DNA from: Setoptus koraiensis
Lineage: Eukaryota; Arthropoda
Length of the DNA: 64,000 bases
Assembly: GCA_048013815.1 (NCBI GenBank)
Contig: CM106586.1
Coordinates: forward strand, 15,066,001-15,130,000
Direction: 5' to 3'
Part shown: positions 42,201-47,900 of the stretch, one piece after another
Layout of the letters: each line of letters opens with the position of its first letter
Numbering within the stretch: position 1 is the stretch's first letter
Program-made: the position numbers and the translations under genes
Notes under the pieces: generated by a model
Seen by the model: only the letters and a program-made list of their open reading frames with translations
Databases searched by the model: none
What the model was told of the DNA's origin: nothing

Positions 42201-44936
42201 TCTATTTTGATTTTATCGATTGAACGCGCCCCAATAGAAAGCGTGCAGCAGAGACAGCGGCATTCTGTCGAGACCCTCATACACTTGAAAACGGTTGTGA
42301 TACTGGCTTGCTTTTAATTTAGTCACAAACGAAAGTGAGTTTATTTATATCATAAGCTGCCGTATAGATTACGTAATTCGAAATCTCAGCTCAGATAATT
42401 TGCATAATGTCTCATCGACTGTATGTGTGTGTCTATCTCATACAACTATTTAACTTTCATTCCCCTCACCCCACCCCCGTCCGATTGGGAGCGGGCAAGT
42501 TAGCTTGTCCGTACATTCGTTGTATTTGTATGGCTGGACACGTCCATTCAATTTCGTCGATTGATGACGCAAACAAACTAAGCGATAGTTACGCAATTTC
42601 GGCTAGAAAGTAGCCAAACGTTCGGATAGCACTCTCAATATACGCCGAACGTCGGTTATACGTGTGTCCACAATTACAAAGTGGAGCGCATATATATCAC
42701 ACAGCTTGTAATAGTAGCGCGTGTAACACATATTACATAACACTATATATGAGTGATTTTGCTAATTTTTGTGTTGTTGGCTCAATCTTTTTCTTCTCGT
42801 CAGCCCCTAGAGCAAGTTGTATGTTTGCTGGCTGTTAACCTGGCTACACTAAGCCCACCTAATTTATACTGGTATTTCCACCGCTAGGGTGGCTGTGTGT
42901 TGTATCAGAAAGAGAGAGAGAGAGAGAGCACCCATGAATGCGAAAATAATGTTTTCCGTCGCCAAGTCGCTCCATCGGGCGCCCATTACTGCTTGCCATG
43001 GGCCCAGCTTGGCAGCTAGATTAGCTCACTAAATTTGCATCACACACACAAATGAATAACAACGGCAATTACGAGATCCTAGGATGACTCGATCGGATTT
43101 AATGAGATGTGTGCGCTGCGCTACTTTGCTAATTATATAACCAACAGTGGTGGCTGTCTGGCCATGTCAGACACTTCCAGACATTGGAGCCATTTGGAAA
43201 TGTCGTCTCTCATTATCATTTAATGCACACACACACACTGGTCGAGCACGCGTTCACTTGGCCCCACAAATGATACCGGCGCTTATCAATAGACCGGCGC
43301 ATGTGTCACGTGTTAAACGATCTTGGCAAAAGTAGCTAGGTGACGTCGAAAAGAGGAAGAGGGCAAAAACAAATGAACTAACCGCATCTCCGGCGGCAGC
43401 CATTCTGGCCGGCTCAGTTGGCCCCAAGTGTCAGGTGTCATGACATTTGATTGTTTTTCGTGTAAACTCTTGTGTGTGTGTGTGTGTGTTTGTTTTCTTC
43501 GTGACATGGCGCAAATTGTCATCGCCAGAAATGGCCTCAGATGACCTGAGTGTTTGAAAACAATACAGTATACAAACAAATCTCCTCTTTGCTCATTCAC
43601 CCTGTCACAGCTCATTTATCCGGCAGCCATAGCTCATCATCGGTTCGTGTGACGCTACTAATGCATCTTATTATCTCATCTGTTATTTGATCTGCCCCCT
43701 CGCCCTCGCATGGCCTGCGCATTATCCGTGGACGCTGACCAACACGCGGACGAAATCACAACAAACTCGACAACAGCTCAATCTCGTATTCCTCATCAAT
43801 ATCGTTCGAGTGCTGGTAACCAAATTGAGGGCCGTCAATTCGCCCGACACGCACCAAACCAGGTTAGTAGATATGTCATGATATGTGGCATGACATATAT
43901 ACATATATATATATCAATATTATTATATCATGCCATGGGCCAGTCATCAATCTGGCCAATCGACAAATCTCGGCGCCTCTGCAACTGGCACAACGTCCGG
44001 CTGTCGTTAGCCATAAATCCATTATAATGGCTACCAATTACGATTCTGACTGATTGCGCTATCTCTCCCTGTTTACCTGTTCAATTTTCTCTGGTTGTGT
44101 GTGATGTCCATTTGTTTGTTGTGCGATTCCCTGTTTGTTTGTCTCGTTGACATCCACGACATGATTGGTTGGATATGTCCGAAACGATGATTGGTTGGAT
44201 GTGTCCGAAACGATGATTGGTTGGATATGTCCAAAACGATGATTGTTGTTGGTGCTACAGAAAAGCTGTCAGGGCCACTCTAATTTTGATACCGTTATTG
44301 GGGCTCCACTACATGCTAACGCCATTTAGGCCCGAACCAAAAAGTCACTGGGAGGTTATTTATGAGAGCATGGCGGCCATCTGTACGTCGTTCCAAGTAA
44401 GTAGACGAGCACACTCACTTATATTATAATCTATTACCTGTCGCAAACGTGGTGCATTACGCGTATTACATAACAACATGGCCAACAGATATGCTAATGT
44501 ATTCCAATTATGATTGTATTCCGATATTCATTATTCCAATATTCATTATTCATATTTCTGTGCGACTGTGATTGGGTGTCATTAGGGCCTTTGTGTGGCA
44601 ATGTTATTTTGTTTCTGTAACGGGGAAGTGATTCAGGTGATACGCAAAAAATGGCTTCAGACCTCATTTGATCCATTCATCAATCAGCACAGTTGCCGTT
44701 TTACCAGTCTAAATGCCGTGGTCACTACCACTACGTGTAATGCAAATAATACTAATAATAATAATGATAACAATAATACTAATAATATCACTAATAACAG
44801 TGGTACTGGTGGCAACAACAACCACAACAACGGCAACAGATTTGATATTATTGCAACCAATAATGGCAAAATGAAACATGATTCCAAGGATAGTTCGGCC
44901 ACTACAAGCTTCTCGGCGTGTTCAGTTCCATCTTGA
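3582..44936 (+). CDS. class B1 G-protein-coupled receptor, calcitonin receptor-like (DH31 receptor / hector type), 10 exons
   Basis: This is a plasma-membrane receptor for a calcitonin-like peptide; the family signals mainly through Gs and cAMP. Proposed coding exons are 3582-4511, 5060-5693, 10722-10838, 11476-11674, 18476-18602, 19444-19664, 20983-21046, 43777-43862, 44261-44396 and 44586-44936. All junctions are GT-AG and in phase, giving 954 residues and a stop. Visible marks are six hormone-domain cysteines (residues 343, 527, 536, 550, 567, 589), the FDGWRCWPTTLAG core, TNRTWSNYTTC, TM1 from about residue 604, HKNLF before TM2, FWMFCEGLYLH in TM3, the CWMEESPYN loop, KAVRATLILIPLLG in TM6 and FCFCNGEV after TM7. 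The protein is about twice the usual length because of Asn-rich stretches at both ends and one inside the ligand-binding domain. Intron 7 holds six antisense genes. Class and family are secure. Choosing between the DH31-R and hector branches needs a tree. The first exon is the least certain. Confidence 0.9.
4512..5059 (+). other. GPCR intron 1
   Basis: A 548-bp intron with a GTAAGT donor and an ACAG acceptor. It is AT-rich and I see nothing else in it. Confidence 0.65.
5060..5693 (+). CDS. GPCR exon 2: start of the hormone-binding domain plus a large Asn/His-rich insertion
   Basis: The exon encodes 211 codons plus one base. It starts VDPIIIEQLKGELSRLEI and contains EWTWCISQ, whose Cys (residue 343) fits the first conserved cysteine of the class B extracellular domain. 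It then runs through about 180 residues of Asn, His and Ser-rich sequence before a CAG|GTAAGT donor. The frame is open throughout. Its phase-1 end matches exon 3 exactly. Confidence 0.75.
6167..6213. repeat. (CT)n microsatellite
   Basis: A nearly pure CT dinucleotide tract in intron 2. It is responsible for an artefactual Arg-Glu repeat frame on the minus strand. Confidence 0.95.
8068..8098. repeat. (GT)n microsatellite
   Basis: A pure GT tract with one GC interruption, in GPCR intron 2. Confidence 0.95.
10722..10838 (+). CDS. GPCR exon 3: hormone-binding domain core
   Basis: This exon follows a CTGCAG acceptor. It encodes SKLSCPITFDGWRCWPTTL, then AGDTAYTECPSFIPGFLAE, and ends in phase 1 before GTAAGT. 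It carries conserved cysteines two to four and the D-G-W-x-C-W-P signature of class B receptors. This is strong evidence that the gene is a secretin-family GPCR. Confidence 0.92.
10839..11475 (+). other. GPCR intron 3
   Basis: A 637-bp intron. Its 3' part holds imperfect copies of GCGATACGCAACACAAC near 11377-11440. No gene is seen. Confidence 0.8.
11476..11674 (+). CDS. GPCR exon 4: end of the hormone-binding domain and TM1
   Basis: The exon encodes KAHKICLEDGTWFKHPSTN, then RTWSNYTTCVD, with the last two conserved cysteines and two N-glycosylation sequons. A juxtamembrane stretch and TM1 (LYVIGNSISVLALSISL) follow. It ends in phase 2 before GTGAGT. The TNRTWSNYT string is typical of calcitonin/CGRP receptor relatives. 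Confidence 0.95.
14683..14740. repeat. 11-bp minisatellite, about 5 copies
   Basis: Near-identical tandem copies of GCCCGACGTTG lie in GPCR intron 4. Confidence 0.95.
15550..15620. repeat. 24-bp tandem repeat with 8-bp substructure
   Basis: Alternating ACACGGCA, ACGCGACA and GCGCGACA blocks are repeated two to three times, followed by ATGCGACA units, in GPCR intron 4. Confidence 0.85.
18394..18475. repeat. 36-bp tandem repeat ending at the exon 5 splice acceptor
   Basis: Two tandem copies of a 36-bp unit built from AATGCGCGCGATACGG, GCGCTGTGC and AAAATACGG lie directly before exon 5. The acceptor block GGGCACTGTGCAG looks like a third, diverged GGGCGCTGTGCAA block. Confidence 0.85.
18476..18602 (+). 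CDS. GPCR exon 5: first intracellular loop and TM2
   Basis: After a TGTGCAG acceptor the exon completes the Lys codon from exon 4. It encodes SLYCTRVTIHKNLFISFI, then TNNLMWIVWYTYVVRTPEL, and ends in phase 0 before GTAAGT. The R-V-T-I-H-K-N-L-F string is the conserved TM1-TM2 loop of class B receptors. Confidence 0.92.
18901..18950. repeat. 9-bp minisatellite, 5 to 6 copies
   Basis: Tandem copies of CGCTCGGAA decay to CGCTCGAAA-like units through about 19100. Confidence 0.95.
19344..19412. repeat. 21-bp tandem repeat, about 3 copies
   Basis: Copies of CCCGCGAACACAAACCGACAA; the third copy is diverged. It lies about 30 bases before exon 6. Confidence 0.9.
19444..19664 (+). CDS. GPCR exon 6: TM3 and TM4
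   Basis: The exon follows an ACTAATCAG acceptor, with CTAAT as a possible branch site. It encodes LGCQLWHILLHYFLISNYF, then WMFCEGLYLHTLLVVAF, SEDKILKWFYLLGW and AYAYNRAQHQEFTQ, and ends in phase 2 before GTAAGT. The Cys of LGC is the TM3 partner for the Cys of the second extracellular loop in exon 7. The frame is also open for nine codons upstream of the acceptor, so an earlier start cannot be excluded, but no AG is available there. Confidence 0.93.
19765..19827. repeat. inverted repeat, 17-bp perfect arms
   Basis: The arms CAAAATTCAAAATTCAA (19765-19781) and its reverse complement (19811-19827) flank a 29-base loop holding GAGTGTTGAGTGTTGAGTG. Confidence 0.9.
20059..20088. repeat. 30-bp perfect palindrome without spacer
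   Basis: The half-site CACCGTATATGAGTG is followed immediately by its exact reverse complement, with GTGCAC at the centre. It lies in GPCR intron 6. Confidence 0.95.
20983..21046 (+). CDS. GPCR exon 7: second extracellular loop and start of TM5
   Basis: This 64-base exon completes a Tyr codon and encodes CWMEESPYNLILMAPIGI plus SLL. It ends in phase 0 before GTGAGT. The CW motif and the following E-S-P-Y-N match the calcitonin/DH31 receptor group. The next exon is 22.7 kb away. Confidence 0.92.
21124..21177. repeat. 18-bp tandem repeat, 3 copies
   Basis: Three identical copies of GAGGCGCTGACACGAGCC lie just downstream of exon 7. Confidence 0.97.
22859..22898. repeat. perfect hairpin, 17-bp arms, 6-base loop
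   Basis: The arm AACTTTTCCATAGCGAA is followed after AGTTCG by its exact reverse complement. It lies in GPCR intron 7. Confidence 0.95.
25516..25679. repeat. 19-bp minisatellite, about 8 copies with a shorter variant
   Basis: Units of CGCTCGCCCGTCGATAGTC/TTC are mixed with the shorter CGCTCGCCCATGTTC. The repeat generates a spurious repetitive open frame on the minus strand. Confidence 0.93.
27640..29157 (-). CDS. secreted protein of an unrecognised family, two fused modules (array gene A)
   Basis: A single-exon gene of 505 residues; the ATG at 29157 puts a signal peptide (SAGVLAIVLALSCNFCLVQA) at the N-terminus. I do not recognise the family. The protein has two copies of the array module. 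Copy 1 (about residues 30-285) is diverged and interrupted by an acidic Asp/Glu/Ser block around residues 130-170. Copy 2 (about residues 286-505) has RRFHWPRQMMKVLQVASGK, MAARMASGLKEDDF, LCAPF, FIDSVLSTYQPIAPLYTAA and MICK, and closes with SSWPYP. Copy 1 ends in QWPYPEIAPKKQQ and runs straight into copy 2 with no second signal peptide. It is the last gene of six head-to-tail genes antisense to GPCR intron 7. A polyadenylation signal on the minus strand lies at 27475-27480. Extracellular function is unknown. Confidence 0.9.
   Translation of the reverse strand: MEFRSVLSAGVLAIVLALSCNFCLVQAQRQFLEQLENINDEIVRWNKDESFRLMHASGEGNEAILQSLFSKWPTQVMAALQVFTGSSYDDKIDLTKVARMISGLRANNLSTQQEFLANIGKYLSGEFDYMPDYSEDPDEDSDYGSDYDYDDSDSSSDSDSEERPPSDPTKYKAAAWNKFITQMQDRMCGALLPQGNGYLKFHEWFKKLRVLKDEENVDDKKFIELVLDTDQPIAAVYPASIICQIFDSMVGASDWDTDHLQLELPMITNESDIAQWPYPEIAPKKQQRFFDRIQQINLEAEKWYKNEFTLVCRVKTCFGTESDAHQQSRRFHWPRQMMKVLQVASGKYSSSPVNLRMAARMASGLKEDDFSTRQQLLENFGYYLVNKQSLDTQKTEMKGEFFAKQKQSLCAPFLSGSKGYYDFSAAINDLLVLKKLLGVSDQQFIDSVLSTYQPIAPLYTAAMICKVIEDVEDVLSEGGKYTLELPVRQQNEISSWPYPTDLLKY
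29158..30052. other. spacer between array genes A and B
   Basis: It holds a 153-bp segment (29719-29871) also present upstream of gene B. An AATAAA for gene B lies on the minus strand at 30004-30009. No other gene is seen. Confidence 0.7.
29719..29871 (-). repeat. upstream-region duplicate, copy 1
   Basis: It matches 30855-31042 closely except for an indel of about 35 bp. On the minus strand it contains a TATAAA (29784-29789) in the same surroundings as copy 2. It lies about 560 bases upstream of gene A, whereas copy 2 lies about 70 bases upstream of gene B. Confidence 0.9.
30053..30787 (-). CDS. secreted protein of the unrecognised array family, one module (gene B)
   Basis: A single-exon gene of 244 residues. 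Two adjacent ATGs (30787 and 30784) both give a signal peptide ending near SCSSGVQG, alignable with gene A's. The mature protein is one module: FLDKVAEINKQVDKWF, ANHWPRQMMRVLQIATRR, VLRITGGIKHEDK, FLSNFGAFLSTKF, the first invariant Cys in DLCTPY, GYFNFLGAIKDLLELKK, VDDKRFIELVV, LYSSALLCQ with the second invariant Cys, and GAWPYP four residues from the end. The two cysteines could form one disulfide; the high helical propensity suggests a helical bundle (inference). AATAAA follows the stop by about 45 bases. Function is unknown. Confidence 0.92.
   Translation of the reverse strand: MMKWINVVSIGVITTVVLAMSCSSGVQGQANFLDKVAEINKQVDKWFKQEINIARSVKAAIGMTSGAHRQSVANHWPRQMMRVLQIATRRHPRNSVDMGQVLRITGGIKHEDKAIQEEFLSNFGAFLSTKFTFTNNEMDLSIFFQQVRDLCTPYRSNSKGYFNFLGAIKDLLELKKNENVDDKRFIELVVTTQEPIGALYSSALLCQVVDNITGYIDESNGQFALKLPSSNEDVIGAWPYPLVK
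30855..31042 (-). promoter_or_regulatory. upstream-region duplicate, copy 2: likely promoter of gene B
   Basis: This is the second copy of the 29719-29871 segment. On the minus strand it has TATAAA at 30955-30960, about 170 bases before gene B's ATG. The extra 35 bp in this copy lies just downstream of the TATA. It fits a duplicated core promoter. Confidence 0.5.
31043..31757. other. spacer between array genes B and C
   Basis: AT-rich, with no gene or repeat seen apart from an AATAAA for gene C on the minus strand at 31683-31688. Confidence 0.65.
31758..32639 (-). CDS. secreted protein of the unrecognised array family, one module plus tail (gene C)
   Basis: A single-exon gene of 293 residues. 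I start it at ATG 32639 because this gives a signal peptide (MKAINVINLATAAIMVGMS) aligned with genes A and B; the frame is open further upstream. The module shows SKRSHWPGQMMMVLQIATGV, VVRTTAGLKHNDP, FMINFGNFLANRF, ELCLPF, KYFNFRGAIYDLIQLKR, LFIDRVVLSDQQIAPLYSAA, MICQ and SDWPY. Unlike its neighbours it continues about 29 residues past WPY with a Ser/Asn/Glu-rich tail, and it has a Lys-rich insert before the first invariant Cys. Function is unknown; it is presumably extracellular. Confidence 0.9.
   Translation of the reverse strand: MKAINVINLATAAIMVGMSCCFMEVSLGHEFAAQVQLINQEVEQWYSQTKFFPRMAWGASSESCVQSKRSHWPGQMMMVLQIATGVSQKSAVDMRKVVRTTAGLKHNDPVIQHEFMINFGNFLANRFKGVLKVNNLSEKEKFMVQFKHFVTTMTKMKNVKLDFGMLMEYAQEELCLPFRLESEKYFNFRGAIYDLIQLKRTENINDKLFIDRVVLSDQQIAPLYSAAMICQVIDAIEGEKSETSKRLNLEFPLSASNAISDWPYVDDTENSVPALDYFLSHASTSSNNEPEAV
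32640..33113. other. spacer between array genes C and D
   Basis: No gene is seen. An AATAAA for gene D sits on the minus strand at 33098-33103, only about 10 bases past its stop codon. Confidence 0.6.
33114..33824 (-). CDS. secreted protein of the unrecognised array family, one module (gene D)
   Basis: A single-exon gene of 236 residues from ATG 33824, with a signal peptide (LLTALIVSVSLAQLFA). The module shows EVEKWYQGEFDLLRKIKRA, EQQHWPRQMMKILQVATGA, VYRIVSGLQLNHHEEE, LCKPFRRQGDGEFNF, AAIKDLLRIKRENLIDHQSF, ISPLYSAALLCRRLD and a terminal KYWPYVIQ. The spacing of the two invariant cysteines matches gene B. A good TATA box lies about 175 bases upstream. Function is unknown. Confidence 0.92.
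   Translation of the reverse strand: MKQKIYGTTKLLTALIVSVSLAQLFACTPNGKDDLRSQVDTINQEVEKWYQGEFDLLRKIKRAMGFVSGAQRQSEQQHWPRQMMKILQVATGAPTSGPINMDEVYRIVSGLQLNHHEEEIEFHANLVKYFEKKLSRRDQLADMMDSYRLHETLCKPFRRQGDGEFNFTAAIKDLLRIKRENLIDHQSFIAIVVDTKATISPLYSAALLCRRLDEQKGIHIPGDHEKIAKYWPYVIQ
33825..34487. other. spacer between array genes D and E
   Basis: Apart from the gene D TATA candidate at 33997-34004, no gene or repeat is seen. The stretch is AT-rich. Confidence 0.6.
33997..34004 (-). promoter_or_regulatory. TATA box candidate for gene D
   Basis: TATAAATA on the minus strand, about 175 bases before the gene D start codon. The distance is similar to that of the TATAAA upstream of gene B. Confidence 0.45.
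34488..35861 (-). CDS. secreted two-domain protein: six-Cys N-terminal domain plus array module (gene E)
   Basis: A single-exon gene of 457 residues. ATG 35861 is chosen because it begins a signal peptide (RVTILIQINLSLALLSASS); an upstream in-frame non-ATG stretch is ignored. The N-terminal domain (about residues 30-240) is shared only with gene F. It has MGHLA, FRSFLEPTITRQLSQ, PLDDDDWRVSSPI, EDFVLLDSCLGYLYEE and six cysteines at matching places. The C-terminal half is the array module: SERFHWPKRMIKILQVIEGK, NISSGLKRHDRD, KLCKPF, MIPLYTSAFLCRYI and the terminal RDWPYTLA. Function is unknown; it is expected to be secreted. The gene's upstream region shows no clear TATA box. Confidence 0.9.
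   Translation of the reverse strand: MLKRVTILIQINLSLALLSASSRLYAGRQSMGHLAKININHIVSGEPYRDFYQTYFRSFLEPTITRQLSQDREPLDDDDWRVSSPIGDVCMKYLKTTFIPNNYKLQKLEDFVLLDSCLGYLYEEPNYSVSDQGGDKIKLETINKLKDNRLLREMYDGTKLGDISTGEAQQCLNQLLADGMVLRKRNPNELCDDNWIELYLRFGNCYKTLSDSQSDTYVQLLTDLVSPLAGNCFKSKTKEIYSKMEKWFQSESNRALAKVKKCIYSSQVNKQSERFHWPKRMIKILQVIEGKPSTEPIDMVEIQNISSGLKRHDRDAISLLFRNLEKYTTDKIDIFDAPADEESKREYAKLIKKLCKPFSMEAQESSSGSGKFNFGQSFEQMLEMNKLKTFLGFDTQRTLLMDESTADMMIPLYTSAFLCRYIKHLTIRRSGEKERNFRLGVVQNIDEVMRDWPYTLA
35862..36997. other. spacer between array genes E and F
   Basis: No gene is seen. A stretch at 36572-36608 superficially resembles tRNA A and B boxes but does not fold as a tRNA. An AATAAA for gene F lies on the minus strand at 36796-36801. 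Confidence 0.6.
36998..38428 (-). CDS. secreted two-domain protein: six-Cys N-terminal domain plus array module (gene F)
   Basis: A single-exon gene of 476 residues from ATG 38428, with a clear signal peptide (LQSVLACSILLLVSLTATS). It has the same architecture as gene E. The N-terminal domain has MGHLARTKTLTELYRAYF, FIEPTMTTKQLGQ, PLHDDDWRVYSPL, EDFILMDACLGYLYDE and six matching cysteines (C-I-N-F, D-A-C-L, L-A-C-L, T-N-C-N, A-D-C-R, V-H-C-F). The C-terminal module has KWYQGERVDRLAKGVKATFG, SKHHWPKKLVRVLQAATDK, LADGLKHH, KLCRPF, ALYAANFMCRYMG and a terminal QLWPVLSF, where the usual WPY has become WPV. It is the most upstream gene of the array. A TATA-like element lies about 60 bases before the ATG. 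Function is unknown. Confidence 0.92.
   Translation of the reverse strand: MNLQSVLACSILLLVSLTATSECGGLGGFYEPRQKMGHLARTKTLTELYRAYFRLFIEPTMTTKQLGQSAPLHDDDWRVYSPLNHQCINFLKAFILLGYKLRNIEDFILMDACLGYLYDEHEYRWLDNENDEQGKLTINALIRDENLKKIYSGTQLEYITDTDSLACLKSLLKNVMSLRLDDSTTNCNKQWLEQYNNYADCRAVLKPSPAKKDSYIDMVSQVVKELAVHCFYNQVEILKNEMEKWYQGERVDRLAKGVKATFGMASEADKQISKHHWPKKLVRVLQAATDKPETSAIDLQYVRTLADGLKHHIQPLEKKFEHNLANYANGKITIRTDAYDDPDGTKRYRDLIAKLCRPFRSPSSIPVAAGMMSNGTEIQTQPKTYDFNGVIYQLVSMLFFDDFFGLDERTFMREIEAKNADSWALYAANFMCRYMGLTVGRVSNKKDPLTPMKTSYSVEIAHNADVVMQLWPVLSF
38489..38497 (-). promoter_or_regulatory. TATA box candidate for gene F
   Basis: TATAATATA on the minus strand, about 60 bases upstream of the gene F start codon. 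Confidence 0.4.
41510..41665. repeat. decayed short tandem repeat (CCGAAAT-based)
   Basis: Repeated, degenerate CCGAAATTG / TCGAAATC / ACGAAATTG blocks give an artefactual Phe/Gly-rich frame on the minus strand. Confidence 0.7.
43777..43862 (+). CDS. GPCR exon 8: end of TM5 and third intracellular loop
   Basis: After a CAACAG acceptor it encodes LNLVFLINIVRVLVTKL, then RAVNSPDTHQT, ending in phase 2. The L-N-L-x-F-L-x-N-I-V-R-V string is strongly conserved in class B receptors. Confidence 0.93.
43863..44260 (+). other. GPCR intron 8
   Basis: A 398-bp intron containing a (TA)n patch near 43895-43912 and a 26-bp tandem repeat (44161-44252) that runs up to the acceptor of exon 9. Confidence 0.85.
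44161..44252. repeat. 26-bp tandem repeat, 3.5 copies
   Basis: Near-identical copies of a 26-bp unit starting ATGATTGGTTGGATATGTCC; the last partial copy lies in the branch-site region of intron 8. Confidence 0.95.
44261..44396 (+). CDS. GPCR exon 9: TM6 and third extracellular loop
   Basis: It encodes KAVRATLILIPLLGLHYML, then TPFRPEPKSHWEVIYESM and AAICTSFQ, with an exact phase match on both sides. The K-A-V-R-A-T-L-I-L-I-P-L-L-G string is diagnostic for calcitonin-group class B receptors. Confidence 0.96.
44586..44936 (+). CDS. GPCR exon 10: TM7 and cytoplasmic tail
   Basis: It encodes GLCVAMLFCFCNGEVIQVI, then RKKWLQTSFDPFINQHSC, followed by an Asn/Thr-rich low-complexity tail and TGA. 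The FCFCNGEV motif marks the TM7/helix 8 boundary. AATAAA at 45011-45016 is a possible polyadenylation signal. Confidence 0.93.
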   Translation, partial: GLCVAMLFCFCNGEVIQVIRKKWLQTSFDPFINQHSCRFTSLNAVVTTTTCNANNTNNNNDNNNTNNITNNSGTGGNNNHNNGNRFDIIATNNGKMKHDSKDSSATTSFSACSVPS

Positions 44937-47900
44937 GCTTACATAATATACACTCCCAATTAGGCAACTACAGTGGCAAGTTGCAATTGACCAGACACAC
45001 TGGCAGACATAATAAATTGACCTCCAAGCAACAATAGCAAAAATGCAGACATTTCTGGACAATTCCGAGAATTGATTCATGAGCCAACCAAAATCATTAT
45101 TGTATGTTGTGTGCCATAAACTCATATCATATCGCTGCTGGTGGCGGCCATATTAAGGATGTGTGATAATCATAAAGATCATTAGCTAAATCAATATTCA
45201 ATTTGTACTATCATCATTGCAACTTTTGTTATTGAGTTAAAATTTGCCGATATTACTAGGCCCCTTGTTGATACGTCCCTTCCCTCATTGTGGCCAGACA
45301 ACGAGACTGGCCACAAATTGATAGATATATGTATGTCTAATAAAGAAAGAACAACTGATTTGTAAATAATGTCTCCAAATAAAATTGGATATCGCCAATA
45401 GACTGCCCCTCAACGGCATGAGCACTGAAATAGTGCCATCACTTCCGCCAGAACCGACAGTCAAACGAATTGTGGTTGAATGTACGCTGAATATAACTGA
45501 AAAATTGCACCGTCTAGTCTGTCCATTTCGGGGTCTCGTGGAGCGATAAACGTGCACATTCCACTATTAGCGGGCTCTCTAAACCAAAAGATCTTTATTG
45601 ACAAAATGATATCGTTTCACTTCTAAGTGGAACATAAATTCCGTGCTCGTGATGTCTTGTTTGTGGCGAGAACTGCGAGAGGCTGGCCCCTTTATTTGTA
45701 ACATTTTCCCCTTATGAATAACGGCCAGTCTATCACGGAGGAGCAATTAGGGGCACCGAGTGGTGAGTTTATTGATGTTTATTTTTTTAAATATGTCTTT
45801 TGTTGGTTGTTGTCTGTGCTCGCTCTGACTATTAAAGTGACTCGATTGAGGGTAGCACGCGGAGCGATTGTTATCTCAAATTTATCAGCAATGTACACAT
45901 TGTGTGTTATATATGTGATGCTATACTAATCTTTGATTGAAGAAACATGAACAATTATTGGTGCCATCTAACCAGAGAGACATTATGGGCACTAAATCAT
46001 TGAGGCGCCAGAAATGCCATTATCGGCCATTGACACAGGCCGCGCGGGGAGCCAAGAAAGCGACGAGTTAGCGCGAAATGGCAGCGCAACCTCAAATTGC
46101 GTAATACTTGCTCCGTCAAGACTGTGGGCTCATACTGTTCGTTTTGGGTTTCCCAGTTTACAGTTCATACGGACAGTGCATGTTTTGAGGTTGTTGATTT
46201 GGTAGAAATCATTTCATTTACAAAACATTGAGCTTTGTTGAGCTACAACAAATCGCTTCGTAGATCCCAGGATGTGATCTAGTCGTGGAAAAGTTTCTGC
46301 CACGTGAATCATTCACCGTCTAGCGGGCATCTAGCAAGGTTTATGGGCTTACAAAGTGTATTCAAAATCGATATCATATCATTAAGAATTGTTTGCTGGC
46401 CAATCAAGCAGGATCAATGACCTGGTGGCGCTTGTGTCCAAAAAGCGAAACCATTTCTTGTGATATATGATGAAATGTGTATCAGCAAAATCAGCAGCAC
46501 CAGCAAAAACAACAACAATACCAGCAACAACAACAACAACAACGACGACAACAACAACAACAGCAACCCTTGCTAGCCTTCTCGACTCAACATTCCAGGA
46601 CGAGCGGTGGCCAATGAGATTTATTACATATTATTCGCTGGCGCTCACTAATGGCCTCTAGAATTGAGCAAAGTTTGTTCGTTTGTTTATGGGTGGGATA
46701 CAAGTTGTGTCACTCAGTTTAATTGCGCGATACTTCGCGATAAAAAAGCAGGGCCAAACAAAAAATAACTACTGCCATGATGATCTCCATCTCTTTGAGA
46801 AGTACAATTTTCTGGCCCATAAACTTCGCCATGTTTATTGGTGTTTGCAACAATATCGAAACCAATTTTCAGACTGAAGTGACTAGTGTGCGTTGTCCTC
46901 GTGCCATCGCACAACATATCTGGTTTTTGAGAAGAGAGCCCGCATGCCATCGTCTGGACGGGCAATAACCAACAATCTCTAGTCCCAAATAAGTCATGTC
47001 GGTGCATCGCGACGGACTGATAGGAATTACAAGAGATTTCCTGGTTTGATTTCTTTTTTTTTTTCTCTACTCACCACTCAAAATGCGCAAGAAATGATCG
47101 CACAAGGTCAATATAATGAATTAATTCACGCCAATCAATATAAATATCGAGATATATATATTACTGATTCTGTAAACGAGTTATAAATAAAGTGTGGCCA
47201 AGGTGCGGGGAACGGAGCGAAAAGTTGGCTGCGTAAATTACGTGATAATATAATGATATCAATCTGTCTGGATTGATCGACATTATTGGTACACGTGGCC
47301 TGTGTAAGTTAGTAGTTATCTGTCCAGTTGTCTGGCTCAATTGTGAGGAGCTCACATTTTCAGACAGGCAAAGTCGCCAATAAAGTTGGACTGGATGTAA
47401 ACTGGGCAGAAATAAAAATCTAGAGGCTGACGTAAGAGGCAATTCAAAGTAAAGGAAGAGGGTTGAAATAAGAGAAAAGAGCATTTTACCTCGACTTGTG
47501 AGGGGCGAATTCTTTTGGCACTAGAGCGAGTTCTGTCGGACGAAAGAGGAACTAGCGCCTCAAATCAGTTACTGGAGTGCAAAAGGGGGCTCCGTGTCCG
47601 TAACAAATATCTGTAGATCAGATTGGATTCATACCGCACCGGATAACTCCGGAGAATTCACGGATGAATCGCCTTGCTTGCTAGCATTCTGCATTCATTT
47701 GTTTTGACATTTGGTTTGGTCGGTTTGAGTATGATTTGATTTTTTAATTGTGTAAATATCGTACTGAGGATAATCATAGTGGGCATTCATTAGAGATCCG
47801 TGAATACTTATAAATGAGAGCATACCGGAAAAAAATCGAGAACTAACTCGGTGATATATGGATATCCGTGAATAGCCCGTAGGCTCCCCGCAAGTCGCGC

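Larger units (their letters stand above)
38429..43776 (+). other. right part of GPCR intron 7
   Basis: No supported gene is seen. It includes a TATG-unit tract near 40844-40862, a (CA)n tract at about 41059-41078, a decayed repeat of CGAAATTG-like units at 41510-41665, a (GA)n tract near 42911-42928 and a (GT)n tract near 43470-43490. Confidence 0.7.

Noticed and set aside
45357-45545. Plus-strand open frame (DIANRLPLNGMSTEIVPSLP ...) downstream of the GPCR
   Set aside because: Considered as an alternative C-terminal GPCR exon, but there is no usable acceptor close upstream and no similarity to receptor tails.
47161-47484. 107-codon minus-strand frame starting with a hydrophobic stretch
   Set aside because: It has an ATG and a signal-like start, but the rest is unordered, lacks any conserved pattern and has no promoter or polyadenylation context that I can see.
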